This document shows positions 23,373 to 32,009 of a stretch of DNA of 32,632 bases, piece by piece (positions within the stretch are counted from its first letter, which is position 1; each line of letters begins with the position of its first letter). The notes under the pieces were generated by a model that had not been told where the DNA came from, did not search any database, and worked only from the letters and a program-made list of their open reading frames with translations. The stretch is from Acidothermus sp. (lineage in GTDB: Bacteria; Actinomycetota; Actinomycetes; Acidothermales; Acidothermaceae), in contig JAIMAI010000027.1 of the NCBI GenBank assembly GCA_023512015.1, forward strand, positions 1-32,632. The letters run 5' to 3'. The position numbers were made by a program, and so were the translations under genes.

Positions 23373-23888
23373 CTACGCCGACCGTGATGCGGCGGTCAGG
23401 TACAGCAGCCGGAACTTGCCGATCTGCACCTCGTCGCCGCTGGCCAGCACCGCCTCGTCGATACGTTCCCGGTTCACGTACGTGCCGTTCAAGCTGCCGA
23501 CGTCCCGCACCAGGAACCCTCCCTCGACCCGATGGAACTCCGCGTGCCTGCGGGAAACGGTCACGTCGTCCAGGAAGATGTCGCTTTCCGGATGCCGCCC
23601 GACCGTCGTCACGTCCTGATCGAGCAGAAAGCGGCTGCCGGCATTCGGGCCGCGGCGGACGACGAGCAGAGCCGCACCCGGTGGCAAAGCCTGCACGGCC
23701 TCGGCGTGGGCGGCCAGATCGGCGTCCTCTACCGGCGATTCCAGCGCCTCCAAAGCACTGATCGACACCGTGGAGGTCGCGTCCCCGACGGGCTGACCGG
23801 GCCGCGTCAACGCCGCCCCGCAGTGCGCGCAGAAACGGGCATCGTCGGGATTCTCGTGGCCGCACTGCGTGCAGAAGACCGTCGGCAT
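23373..23888 (-). CDS. garA: GarA/OdhI-like FHA protein with N-terminal zinc ribbon
   Basis: A 171-residue FHA protein. GarA, when unphosphorylated, binds and inhibits 2-oxoglutarate dehydrogenase and affects glutamate enzymes; PknB or PknG phosphorylate its N-terminal threonines. The FHA domain (about 74-165) closely resembles GarA: LLVVRRGPNAGSRFLLD, GRHPESDIFLDDVTVSRRHAEF and DVGSLNGTYVNR, with the phosphopeptide-binding Gly97-Arg98, Ser112, Arg113-Arg114-His115 and Asn134. The linker DATSTVSISAL (36-46) stands where the mycobacterial ETTS phospho-site lies, so Thr38 and Thr40 are candidates. Unlike mycobacterial GarA, the N-terminus is a C4 zinc ribbon (Cys6, Cys9, Cys20, Cys23). It lies between gcvH and ftsR, as in M. 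tuberculosis. A 135-base gap precedes it. Confidence 0.9.
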   Translation of the reverse strand: MPTVFCTQCGHENPDDARFCAHCGAALTRPGQPVGDATSTVSISALEALESPVEDADLAAHAEAVQALPPGAALLVVRRGPNAGSRFLLDQDVTTVGRHPESDIFLDDVTVSRRHAEFHRVEGGFLVRDVGSLNGTYVNRERIDEAVLASGDEVQIGKFRLLYLTAASRSA

Positions 23889-24023
23889 CGATCCCCGCCT
23901 TCCCTCGTAGCCGTCCTCACTCCAACAGCCCGAGCCCTCGCCGTCAGGTGAAGGTTCACAGTGACCGCACGGTACGCGGTCGGCGCGAGCTCGGTCAACT
24001 GCAGGGGTCGCTGTCGACGACCC

Positions 24024-24422
24024 TCAGGCGTCGCTTGATCCCTCATCGTTTCCCACGAGCCGACGGTAACCTTCCGCGTCCAATAAGCCCCCCAACTCCG
24101 CCGAATCGTTGGGACGGATCTCGAGCATCCAGCCTTCGCCGTAGGGATCGGTGTTGACCAGCTCGGGACGGGAGGTGAGGTTTTCGTTGCGCGCGACGAC
24201 TTCGCCGGAGACCGGGGCGTAGACGTCCGAGACGCTCTTGGTCGATTCCACCTCCCCGCAGGGTTGGCCGGCGACGACGTCGGAGCCGACTTCGGGAAGG
24301 GTGACGTAGACGATGTCGCCGAGCGAGCGCTGCGCGTAGTCCGTGATGCCGACCCGCACCCGCTCCTCGTCGACCTTCACCCATTCGTGCTCGGCGGTGT
24401 ACCGCAGATCCTCGGGAATCAC
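24024..24422 (-). CDS. gcvH: Glycine cleavage system H protein
   Basis: A 132-residue lipoyl carrier that shuttles the aminomethyl group between P, T and L proteins. It opens with the family's IPEDLRYTAEHEWV and has the lipoylated Lys62 in GEVESTKSVSDVYAPVSGEV. The motifs NENLTSRPELVNTDPYGEGWMLEI and the C-terminal region are intact. The GTG at 24422 is preceded by AGGAGG with 5-base spacing; the longer ORF (ATG 24479) overlaps the DUF881 stop and adds non-conserved residues. It is separate from gcvP on this chromosome, within the garA cluster, and no riboswitch is visible upstream. Confidence 0.95.
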   Translation of the reverse strand: MIPEDLRYTAEHEWVKVDEERVRVGITDYAQRSLGDIVYVTLPEVGSDVVAGQPCGEVESTKSVSDVYAPVSGEVVARNENLTSRPELVNTDPYGEGWMLEIRPNDSAELGGLLDAEGYRRLVGNDEGSSDA

Positions 24423-24475
24423 TGCGCCCTCCTGTCCGATGACGACGATCGGTCGTCCGAGTGCTCGTGGGAATA

Positions 24476-25270
24476 TCACCCAGGTGGCGCCGAGGCTACC
24501 GGGTGAATATTCGCGGTCGGTGCGGGGGTCCGCACGGCAGTGATCTCGAGGTTGGCATGGCGAGAGACCGTGGCGGTGGCGTTCTTGCCCTTGATGGTGT
24601 CGAGCACTCCTCCGGGAATGGCCAGAGCCCGATCCAGGGTTTCGGGATCCCCGATGGCGAGGAGATCGTACGGCGGGGCAAGCCCCACGCCGTCCACCAC
24701 GACCCCACGTCCGTCGGGGCTGTCGACGACGTAGCTGGATGCGACCAGCCGCACCGCCGTCGGAGCCGGAGTGGCCCGTCCGCCGGCGGCCGCCGGCGGT
24801 GCGCCTCTGATCTCGATCGCTTCGGCGCCGGCGTCCCGTAGTTCTTGGATCGCGTCGACGAAGACGTCCGCCGTCACGGCGTGCGTGGGGTCGTCGATCG
24901 CGAGAATGATCCCAGGCCCGGTGACCGGGATGGTTCCGGCGAGAATCTGCAGGGTCTGGAGTTGGTGGCGCGCCTCGGTGAGCGCGGCTTGCGTCTGATC
25001 GGTTCCGCTGGTGAGGTCCCGGAGGGCGCTCTGCTCGGCGGCGATCTGCGTGCGCAGCTGCTCCGCGCGGGCGTTGAGGTTGTCCAACACGTCCACCAAG
25101 TCGGCCTGGCGCGCGGTCGAGAGCCGTGACGAGGCGTTGGTGTCAACCTGGGTCACGATCGCAAACCCGAGGAGGGCGCAGAGGACGGCGACCACGGCCT
25201 GACCCCGCAGCCCGAATCGCCGCCCCCGTCGGGGACCCTCGGGTCCTGGTGTCGGTTCTGCTGCCGTCAT
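24476..25270 (-). CDS. DUF881 membrane-anchored protein (Rv1825-like)
   Basis: A 264-residue protein with a charged cytosolic N-terminus, one helix (QAVVAVLCALLGFAIVTQV), then a coiled-coil-like region rich in Arg, Gln and Glu (about 55-110) and the DUF881 domain outside the membrane. Conserved stretches are TGPGIILAIDD, QELRDAGAEAIEIRG and SYVVDSPDGRGVVVDGVGLAPPYDLLAIGDP. The function is unknown; paired DUF881 proteins around a small basic membrane protein are usual in actinobacteria and lie near division genes. I chose ATG 25270, with a purine-rich GAGGG upstream; TTG at 25282 would overlap the sbp stop. Confidence 0.85.
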   Translation of the reverse strand: MTAAEPTPGPEGPRRGRRFGLRGQAVVAVLCALLGFAIVTQVDTNASSRLSTARQADLVDVLDNLNARAEQLRTQIAAEQSALRDLTSGTDQTQAALTEARHQLQTLQILAGTIPVTGPGIILAIDDPTHAVTADVFVDAIQELRDAGAEAIEIRGAPPAAAGGRATPAPTAVRLVASSYVVDSPDGRGVVVDGVGLAPPYDLLAIGDPETLDRALAIPGGVLDTIKGKNATATVSRHANLEITAVRTPAPTANIHPVASAPPG

Positions 25271-25278
25271 GCCCGCCC

Positions 25279-25611
25279 TCAAGCCCGGAAGACGTGCCGG
25301 CGGATTGCCGCCGCATTCGAGAAGATTCGGATGCTCAAGACCACCACAACTCCGGTGGACATCTCACTGCCCACCCCAAGTTGATCACCGAGGAATACGA
25401 TCAGAGCGGCGACGAGGACGTTGGCGATGAAAGAGACGACGAACACCCGATCGTCGAAGACTCCGTCCAGCACGGCCCGCACCGCGCCGAAGACCGCGTC
25501 GAGGGCTGCGACGACGGCGATTGGCAGATACGGCTGGAGGCTCGGGGGCACCGTCGGGTGCACGATCAGGCCGACCACGATTCCGATGGCCAGCGCCGCG
25601 GCAGGTATCAC
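25279..25611 (-). CDS. sbp: Small basic protein (Sbp, DUF1290)
   Basis: A 110-residue membrane protein with three or four helices, matching the small basic protein family (DUF1290; Rv1824 in M. tuberculosis). The conserved stretch is AVVAALDAVFGAVRAVLDGVFDDRVFVVSFIANVLVAALIVFLGDQLGVG, and the basic tail is IRIFSNAAAIRRHVF. The gene starts at 25611, overlapping the stop of the preceding DUF881 gene (25608) by four bases. It is found beside ftsA/ftsZ or division genes in many Gram-positives, but its role is not known. Confidence 0.9.
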   Translation of the reverse strand: MIPAAALAIGIVVGLIVHPTVPPSLQPYLPIAVVAALDAVFGAVRAVLDGVFDDRVFVVSFIANVLVAALIVFLGDQLGVGSEMSTGVVVVLSIRIFSNAAAIRRHVFRA

Positions 25612-26501
25612 GGGCCCCCCACAGAGTTTGGAGCGAGCGGCTTGGCGTAGTGGACGAGGATAGTGCCCGCCGCGGGCAGGGTGAGCGTCGACATCGGCGC
25701 GACGGAGAAGCGCAGGCCGTAGACCTGCTGCCAGGTGCGGTACAGCGCGGCGGTCTGGGTGGCCTCGAACCTCGCCGGGAGGTCGGGTGGGCCGATCGCA
25801 TCGACCCGGTACGGCGGGATGATCGGGCGGTAGTCGACGAGGATGGCCGACCCCGCCTCGCGGATCGACGTGAGGGCGGTGAGCCGTTGACCGTTGATGG
25901 CAATCGCTTCCGCGCCGCTGGCGAAGAGAGCGTTGGCGATGGCCTGCAGGTCCCGGTCGTAGATCGTGCCGAGGTTGTCCTGTTGGGCGTTTCCAGTGCG
26001 GGCCGCGTCGTCCAACACGACCTCGACTCCCGAGCCGGTAACCGCCGCCGTCCCGACGCTTGCCGACAGGGCGAGGATGTCGCGGCTCAGCTGGGCGCCT
26101 TGTTGCGAGGTGGTGAGGGCTCGATCACGCCAGGTGTTGATCTCGGAACGCAGCTGGTCGGCGCGTGCCCGCAGGTCGCGGATCGAGGTGGTCGTCACGG
26201 TGATGTTGCGTATCAAGGTCGCGCGGTCGCGGGCTACGGCCGCCGCGTGCTGGCGGGTCGTGAGCCAGGACGTCGCGAACAGCACCCCGGCCGCGACCAG
26301 GGCCAGCGCAGCCACACCCGCAGACGCGCGGCTGAGGGGGCGGCGCGTTGCAGGCGCCCGGACCGTACCCCGGCGACGCACAGCCTCCAGATAGCCCTCG
26401 TCCAGCGCGTGGGCGGCAAGATCGGCAAGCAGTGACATCGACGCATCGGGACGACGCATCGTGGGCTCTCGCGGTGGGACGTCCTCGACGGTTCGGTCCA
26501 T
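25608..26501 (-). CDS. DUF881 membrane-anchored protein (Rv1823-like)
   Basis: A 297-residue paralogue of the DUF881 protein at 24476. A long cytosolic N-terminus (about 1-50, MDRTVEDVPPREPTMRRPD) precedes one helix (ASAGVAALALVAAGVLFATSW), then a helical coiled coil (RADQLRSEINTWRDRAL), and the DUF881 domain with TGSGVEVVLDDAAR, ALFASGAEAIAINGQRLTALTSIREAGSAILVDYRPIIPPYRVDAIG. The ATG at 26501 is 1 base after the stop of the preceding fusion gene; longer starts overlap that gene. The function is unknown. Confidence 0.87.
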   Translation of the reverse strand: MDRTVEDVPPREPTMRRPDASMSLLADLAAHALDEGYLEAVRRRGTVRAPATRRPLSRASAGVAALALVAAGVLFATSWLTTRQHAAAVARDRATLIRNITVTTTSIRDLRARADQLRSEINTWRDRALTTSQQGAQLSRDILALSASVGTAAVTGSGVEVVLDDAARTGNAQQDNLGTIYDRDLQAIANALFASGAEAIAINGQRLTALTSIREAGSAILVDYRPIIPPYRVDAIGPPDLPARFEATQTAALYRTWQQVYGLRFSVAPMSTLTLPAAGTILVHYAKPLAPNSVGGP

Positions 26502-26502
26502 A

Positions 26503-29037
26503 TCAGCGCGCACTCGCCTCGATGACCGTTGCCCAATGTTCCAGGAGCTCCGTCGCCGAGTCGGGATCGGGCCCCTCCGCCCACAAATGGGTGACCGCCT
26601 CGGCGGGATCCGGCAGCACGAGGACCCACCTACCGTCACCCTCGACGATCCGCACCCCATCGGTCGTCTCCACCTGCCGTCCGCCGGCCGCATGCAACAC
26701 CGACCGCATGACCGTTCCCTTCGCGGCCCACGGCGTGGGGACCGCCCTGCGCAGCACGTGCGCCTGGGGAATCCGAGCGTCGATCTGGCTGAGGGTCAGT
26801 TTCGTCCGGGCCACCAAGCCGGTGAGCCGCACGAAGGCAGCGAGCGCGTCGATCGCAGCGGAGAATTCCGGGACCACGAAGCCGCCGCGACCGTCGCCGG
26901 CGAAGATGACATCGCCGTCCGACGCGGCTTTGGTGAGTTCTCCCGGCGCGGTCGGCGTCCATTGGATGGTGACGCCGTGGAAACGCGCCACGGCTTCGGC
27001 GACCCGCGTAGTGGTCACCGGGAGCGCTATCCGCCCACTCCGCCGTTCGGCGGCGACGAGATCCATGAAGACCAGCAACGCCCGCTCGTCGTGGATGATC
27101 ACGCCGCGTTCGTCGACCAAGCTGAGTTTCTCCCCCATGGCATCGAACCGCACCCCGAAGGCCGCTCCGGACGACGACACCAATTCGCCGAGGTGCTCCA
27201 ACGCGCGCATGTGCTCGGCGACGGTCTCGGTCGGAGACAGCTCGTCGAGACGGTTGTTGACGGTGAGGACGTCGATTCCGATCCGGCCGAGCAAAGTGGG
27301 CAAGACCAAGGCGGCGGTTCCCCCGGCGGTGTCTATCACGACTTTCAAGCCGGCTTCCGGAATCCCGGAAATGTCGATGCACCGCAGGGCTTCTTGGGAG
27401 TACGTCTCCAGCGTCCGATAGGGAACGGAAATATCGGCGATTTCCCCGGGAAACGCGCGGCGGAATTCCTGGCGAGAAAAAACGCGTTCCAGGCGCCGCT
27501 GGTGCGCCGGCGAGAGGTCCGCGCCGCGTTCGTCGAGCAGCACGATGTCGACGCTCTGCGCATCACCGGGCGTGGTCCGGATGATGACCCCGCCCACCGC
27601 GTCGGAGTGCGCGATCTCGAAGCGGGCCACCGGAGCCGGCAACGCCTCCAGGTCCCGCACGTTGACCGCGCTCGCCGTCAATGCACTGATCATGGCTCGG
27701 GCCAAGGCACGGCCGGCGCGGGACGCGTCCCGCGAGACGGTGACGACGTCCCCCTTGCGCAGCGTGGTGGCGTAGGCGGAGCCGAGACGGACCGTGTGCT
27801 CGGGCGTGATCTCGACGTTCACCAGACCGGAGATGCCGCGCGGCCCGAAAAGGGTCCGCGCCCCCCGCGATTCCCAGATCACCGAGGTGTTGACGACCGC
27901 GCCCGCCTCAATGGTTTTGAACGGGTAGACCCGCACGCCGGAGGAGATGGACGCCTCTTCTTCGACGACGCATTCGTCGCCGATGACCGCGCCCTCTTCG
28001 ATCCGTGCGCCGCGCATGATGTCGGTGTTCTTGCCGATGATGCACCCGCGCAGATGAGCTTGCGGTCCGATGAAGACGTTGTCGTGCACCAGGGCACGGT
28101 GCAAGAAAGCGTGTCGTTTGACCACCACGTTGCTGCCGAGGACGGTGTACTCGCGTAATTCCGCACCCGGTTCGACCTTGGCGTAGGAGCCGATGAACAG
28201 CGGTCCCTTCAGGGTGACCTCGGGGTCGACGTCGGCTCCCTCGCACACCCAGATACCGGGCCGGATCTCGAAACCGTCGATGTCGACATCCACCTGCCTG
28301 TTGAGCACATCCGCCTGCACTTTGAGCAGGCTCTCGAGCGTCCCGACGTCCTCCCAGTACGCGTCGGTGACGTATCCGTAGAGCGGAGCGCCCTTCGCCA
28401 GGAGGGTCGGGAAGACGTCGTGCGCCCAGTCGACGGGCTCGTCGGCCGGAACGTAATCGAATATTTCCGGCTCCATGACGTAAATCCCGGTGTTCACCGT
28501 GTCCGAAAACACCTGACCCCAGGTGGGTTTCTCCAGGAACCGCTCGATGCGACCGTCGTCGGCGGCGATGACGACCCCGAATTCCAACGGGTTGGGAACG
28601 CTCTTCAGTGCCACGGTGACCAAGGCTTGGTTCTTGCGATGGAATTCCACCATCGCAGTCAAGTCGATGTCGGTGAGCGCGTCGCCCGATATGACGAGGA
28701 AACGGTGGTCACGCAATTCAGCCTCGGCGTTCTTCACGCTCCCGGCGGTGCCAAGGGGTTTCTCCTCGGTCGCGTATTGCAAACGCATCCCGAGCTCGTC
28801 GCCGTCCCCGAAATAATTCCGGATCAACGAGGCCAAGAATTGCACCGTGACGACGGTCTCGGTCAGGCCGTGTTTCTTCAACAACCGCAGGACGTGCTCC
28901 ATGATGGGTCGGTTCACCACCGGCAGCAGCGGCTTGGGCTGATAGGCGGTGATGGGACGTAGCCGCGTCCCCTCTCCCCCGGCCATCACGACCGCCCGCA
29001 TCGCGTCGGCCGACGTCTCGGAGCCGGTGACCGTCAT
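26503..29037 (-). CDS. Sugar-1-phosphate nucleotidyltransferase / phosphohexomutase-like fusion
   Basis: An 844-residue fusion. Residues 13-245 form a nucleotidyltransferase (MRAVVMAGGEGTRLRPITAYQPKPLLPV, Asp119 in ISGDALTD, and EKP at 169-171), related to mannose-1-phosphate guanylyltransferases. Residues 250-390 are a left-handed beta-helix with repeated I/V-G-x-x hexapeptides. Residues 420-830 resemble phosphomannomutase, but its key sites are changed. Where the catalytic TASHNP should be, there is RTTPGD (487-492), with no phospho-Ser. The metal loop DGDADR is FDAMGEK (631-637) and the sugar loop GEHSGH is FAGDGRGG (712-719). The mutase half is probably inactive. The ATG at 29037 with GAAAGG upstream shares ATGA with the preceding gene. 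The substrate is uncertain, GDP-mannose synthesis most likely. Confidence 0.82.
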   Translation of the reverse strand: MTVTGSETSADAMRAVVMAGGEGTRLRPITAYQPKPLLPVVNRPIMEHVLRLLKKHGLTETVVTVQFLASLIRNYFGDGDELGMRLQYATEEKPLGTAGSVKNAEAELRDHRFLVISGDALTDIDLTAMVEFHRKNQALVTVALKSVPNPLEFGVVIAADDGRIERFLEKPTWGQVFSDTVNTGIYVMEPEIFDYVPADEPVDWAHDVFPTLLAKGAPLYGYVTDAYWEDVGTLESLLKVQADVLNRQVDVDIDGFEIRPGIWVCEGADVDPEVTLKGPLFIGSYAKVEPGAELREYTVLGSNVVVKRHAFLHRALVHDNVFIGPQAHLRGCIIGKNTDIMRGARIEEGAVIGDECVVEEEASISSGVRVYPFKTIEAGAVVNTSVIWESRGARTLFGPRGISGLVNVEITPEHTVRLGSAYATTLRKGDVVTVSRDASRAGRALARAMISALTASAVNVRDLEALPAPVARFEIAHSDAVGGVIIRTTPGDAQSVDIVLLDERGADLSPAHQRRLERVFSRQEFRRAFPGEIADISVPYRTLETYSQEALRCIDISGIPEAGLKVVIDTAGGTAALVLPTLLGRIGIDVLTVNNRLDELSPTETVAEHMRALEHLGELVSSSGAAFGVRFDAMGEKLSLVDERGVIIHDERALLVFMDLVAAERRSGRIALPVTTTRVAEAVARFHGVTIQWTPTAPGELTKAASDGDVIFAGDGRGGFVVPEFSAAIDALAAFVRLTGLVARTKLTLSQIDARIPQAHVLRRAVPTPWAAKGTVMRSVLHAAGGRQVETTDGVRIVEGDGRWVLVLPDPAEAVTHLWAEGPDPDSATELLEHWATVIEASAR

Positions 29038-29666
29038 ACCCGTGCCTTTCGTGAAGTCGCAGCTTCGACGGAGCCATCATGATGGCCGCGACGGGTCCGC
29101 GCCAAGAGGCGAACGGCCTGCCCGCCGTACAAGAAGCCGGCGTACCAATAGAGCGCAAGTCCCCAGAGGGCGAAGGCCCACCCCACGGTGCGAGCCGCGT
29201 GGGGAACCGGTCCGTTCCACGATCCGAGAAGCAGCAGTGGGAGCGCGTACAGCAACGTCATCGTCGCCGTCTTGCCGAAGAAATGCACCGGGAGCGGTCC
29301 GACACCGGCGCGGCGCAGCGGCACGAGAAAGAGGCCGAGCACAGCGTCCCTGGCGATCAGCAAACCGGTGAACCACCACGGCGCTATGCCCCGGACCGAC
29401 AGCGCAACGAGAGTGGCCAGGATGTAGAGCCGATCCGCCGTCGGATCGAGGAGCTCCCCCAGCCGACTGATCTGCCCGAGTCGGCGGGCGATTTTCCCGT
29501 CCAACCAGTCGGTCACGCCCGCGAGGGCCAGGACGGTGAGCGCCCACCCGTCGGCCCGGGGTCCGAGGGCGAGCCAGAGGAAGATCGGAACCCCGAGGAG
29601 CCTCAGCGCGCTGAGCAGATTCGGGACGGTCAGGACACGGCGCGGGCGCACTCCGTGGGTCGCCAT
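29034..29666 (-). CDS. CDP-alcohol phosphatidyltransferase (PgsA-type, Rv1822-like)
   Basis: A 210-residue membrane enzyme that transfers a phosphatidyl group from CDP-diacylglycerol to an alcohol. The family signature is complete: Asp53, Asp56-Gly57, Ala60-Arg61, Gly70, Asp74 and Asp78 in DWLDGKIARRLGQISRLGELLDPTADR. There are about six helices, with the active site on the cytosolic face. The position matches Rv1822 (annotated pgsA2) at the head of this cluster; glycerol-phosphate or another acceptor is possible. It ends in ATGA with the next gene. The start ATG/GTG at 29666 is accepted; no strong ribosome site is visible upstream. Confidence 0.87.
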   Translation of the reverse strand: MATHGVRPRRVLTVPNLLSALRLLGVPIFLWLALGPRADGWALTVLALAGVTDWLDGKIARRLGQISRLGELLDPTADRLYILATLVALSVRGIAPWWFTGLLIARDAVLGLFLVPLRRAGVGPLPVHFFGKTATMTLLYALPLLLLGSWNGPVPHAARTVGWAFALWGLALYWYAGFLYGGQAVRLLARTRRGHHDGSVEAATSRKARV

Positions 29667-29759
29667 GGCCCGCCCTCCCCTCGCCGTAGCGCGCCAGCGC
29701 GGCCATGCGGCCCGAGGTGCCCGCGACGGTCTTCCCCGCCGGGCGCGAGGATGCTCATT

Positions 29760-29836
<77 letters not shown>

Positions 29837-29901
29837 TTGCCTGCAAGTCCGAAGCGTATCGCACGCGATGGTGCGGCCCGCTCTGGTCGTGACCGGTTTC
29901 C

Positions 29902-31272
29902 TCACCGTCGCCGCGTCCCGCCCCGCCCTGATTGCGACGCGCCGCGTGCACGAACCGCAAGCTGGATGGGGCTCCCGGCGAAGCCGAATTCCTCACGCAA
30001 CCGCCGTTCGAGGAAGCGCCGATACGCCGGTTCGAGATCCCCGGTAGTGAACAACACCACCTTCGGCGGCGCCGCCGTTGCCTGGGTGGCGAAGAGGATG
30101 CGGGGCTGTCGGCCGCCCCGAACCGGGTGCGGGTGGCCGGCCACCACGTCCCGCACCCAGGCGTTGAGACGTGCGGTCGGGATGCGCTGCTCCCAGCCTT
30201 CGACGGCCAGCTCCAGCATCCCGCCGATCTTGTCGAGCCCTCGGCCGGTCTTAGCCGAAATGTTGATTCGGGGAGCCCACGCCCAGGGAACGAGGTCCCG
30301 CTCGATGTCCCGTTCCAAGCGACGGCGATGCTCCTCGTCGACGAGGTCCCACTTGTTGAAAGCGAAGATCATCGCTCTGCCGGCGTCGACGACGAGCTGA
30401 GCGATCCGCAAGTCCTGCTCCGTCACGGACTCGGTGGCGTCGAGGACGACGATGGCGGCGTCGGCGGCCCGCAGTGCCTGACTGGTTCGCACGCTGGCGT
30501 AGTACTCCGCGCCGGCGGCGTCCTTGACCTTTCGCCGCAGGCCGGCGGTGTCGACAATCCGCCACGTCCGTTCGCCCAAGCGAAGGACGGCGTCCACGGG
30601 GTCGCGCGTCGTCCCTGCGACCTCGTCGACGATCGCGCGTTCTTCGCCGACGAGCCGATTGAGCAGGCTGGATTTCCCGACGTTCGGACGTCCGACGATC
30701 GCGATCCCTCGGACGTCCTTCCGCCGAGGGGCGACTACCGGAGCCGGAAGGCGTTCGAGGATCGCATCGAGCAGATCCCCGCTGCCGCGACCGTGCAGGG
30801 CGCTCACCGGAAGCGGCGCGCCGAGGCCGAGGGCCCACAGGGCTCCGAGTTCCGCCTCGACGCCAGGATTGTCCACCTTGTTCGCGACGAGAAGGACCGG
30901 TTTGCCCGACCGCTTGAGGACCCGGGCCAGCGCAGCGTCCTCTTCGGTTATGCCGGCGGTCGCATCGACGACGAGCAGGACGACGTCCGCTGCCGCCGCG
31001 GCGATTTCCGCCTGAGCGGTGACCTGCGCGCGCAGTCCTCGGGCGCCCGGCTCCCAGCCACCGGTGTCGACCACGACGAACTCCCGCCCGGACCAGGTGA
31101 TCTCGTAGGTCACGCGGTCTCGCGTCACTCCCGGCTGATCCTCGACGATGGCCGATCGTCGTCCGAGGAATCGGTTGACGAGCGTGGATTTGCCGACGTT
31201 GGGCCGCCCGGTGACGGCCACGATCGGGAGGTCCCGGTCGTCGCGAGCGGGTTCGTCCTCAGGGAGCGTCAT
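29902..31272 (-). CDS. der: Ribosome biogenesis GTPase Der (EngA)
   Basis: A 456-residue protein with two tandem GTPase domains and a C-terminal KH-like domain, needed for 50S subunit assembly. Domain 1: GRPNVGKST (22-30), DTGG and NKVD (131-134). Domain 2: GRPNVGKSS (194-202), DTAGLRRK and NKWD (306-309). The KH-like domain follows (about 365-445) and ends in a basic tail. The ATG at 31272 shares ATGA with the cmk stop; the upstream codon at 31290 is inside cmk. The tyrA-cmk-der order is common in actinobacteria. Confidence 0.97.
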   Translation of the reverse strand: MTLPEDEPARDDRDLPIVAVTGRPNVGKSTLVNRFLGRRSAIVEDQPGVTRDRVTYEITWSGREFVVVDTGGWEPGARGLRAQVTAQAEIAAAAADVVLLVVDATAGITEEDAALARVLKRSGKPVLLVANKVDNPGVEAELGALWALGLGAPLPVSALHGRGSGDLLDAILERLPAPVVAPRRKDVRGIAIVGRPNVGKSSLLNRLVGEERAIVDEVAGTTRDPVDAVLRLGERTWRIVDTAGLRRKVKDAAGAEYYASVRTSQALRAADAAIVVLDATESVTEQDLRIAQLVVDAGRAMIFAFNKWDLVDEEHRRRLERDIERDLVPWAWAPRINISAKTGRGLDKIGGMLELAVEGWEQRIPTARLNAWVRDVVAGHPHPVRGGRQPRILFATQATAAPPKVVLFTTGDLEPAYRRFLERRLREEFGFAGSPIQLAVRARGASQSGRGGTRRR

Positions 31273-32009
31273 CGTTGATCGCGGGAGCATTCGGTCTCAT
31301 TCCACGCCTCGGCAGGAATCTGGTCCGCCGCCCGTACGAGCTGAAGGATGCGGCAGACCACGGCGTCGAGGTCCATGTCCGTCGTGTCGAGGACGACCGC
31401 ATCCGGGGCGACAGCCAACGGCGAAGCGTGACGCTCGGCGTCGAGCCGGTCGCGGCGACGTAGATCAGCATCCACCGCGGCGACGTCGCGCGCGTGGGAG
31501 CTCTCGCCGTCCGCGAAACGTCGGGCTGCGCGTACTGCGGCATCGGCGGTCAGGAATATCTTCACGTCGGCGTTCGGGCAGACCACACTCCCGATATCAC
31601 GCCCCTCCACCACGATTCCGCCATCATCGATGATCTCCCGCTGCCGCGCTACGAGAAGCCTGCGGACCCCGGGAATCGCGCTGACCAGACTGACCGTGGC
31701 GGTCACCTCCGGCCCGCGGATCCGTTCCGCCACATCGACCTCGGCGAGACGCACCTGCGGGTCGGTTGGTGAAGGTACGACATCGAGGACCGCGACGGCG
31801 TCCGCGACCGCCGCCTCGATCTCCGAGGGCTGCGAGAGGTCGACGTGGTGCTGCAACACCCAGAGGGTCGCCGCGCGATACATCGCGCCGGTATCGAGGT
31901 AGCGCAAGCCGAGCGCGGTCGCGACCCGCCGTGCGACCGTCGATTTCCCCGCGCCCGCCGGCCCATCGATCGCAATCACCAGGGAGCCCGACGTCCTCAC
32001 CTCCGTCAC
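31269..32009 (-). CDS. cmk: Cytidylate kinase
   Basis: A 246-residue CMP/dCMP kinase. The P-loop is GPAGAGKST (16-24). Other conserved parts are [68 protein letters not shown] and [26 protein letters not shown]. The GTG at 32009 shares GTGA with the preceding stop; the frame's upstream extension to 32042 lies inside tyrA. The product makes CDP/dCDP for nucleic acid and phospholipid synthesis. The 3' end shares ATGA with der. Confidence 0.95.
   Translation of the reverse strand: MTEVRTSGSLVIAIDGPAGAGKSTVARRVATALGLRYLDTGAMYRAATLWVLQHHVDLSQPSEIEAAVADAVAVLDVVPSPTDPQVRLAEVDVAERIRGPEVTATVSLVSAIPGVRRLLVARQREIIDDGGIVVEGRDIGSVVCPNADVKIFLTADAAVRAARRFADGESSHARDVAAVDADLRRRDRLDAERHASPLAVAPDAVVLDTTDMDLDAVVCRILQLVRAADQIPAEAWNETECSRDQR

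Noticed and set aside
26461..28158. 565-residue plus-strand open frame opposite the fusion gene
   Set aside because: Composition mirrors the real gene on the other strand; no start signal or domain.
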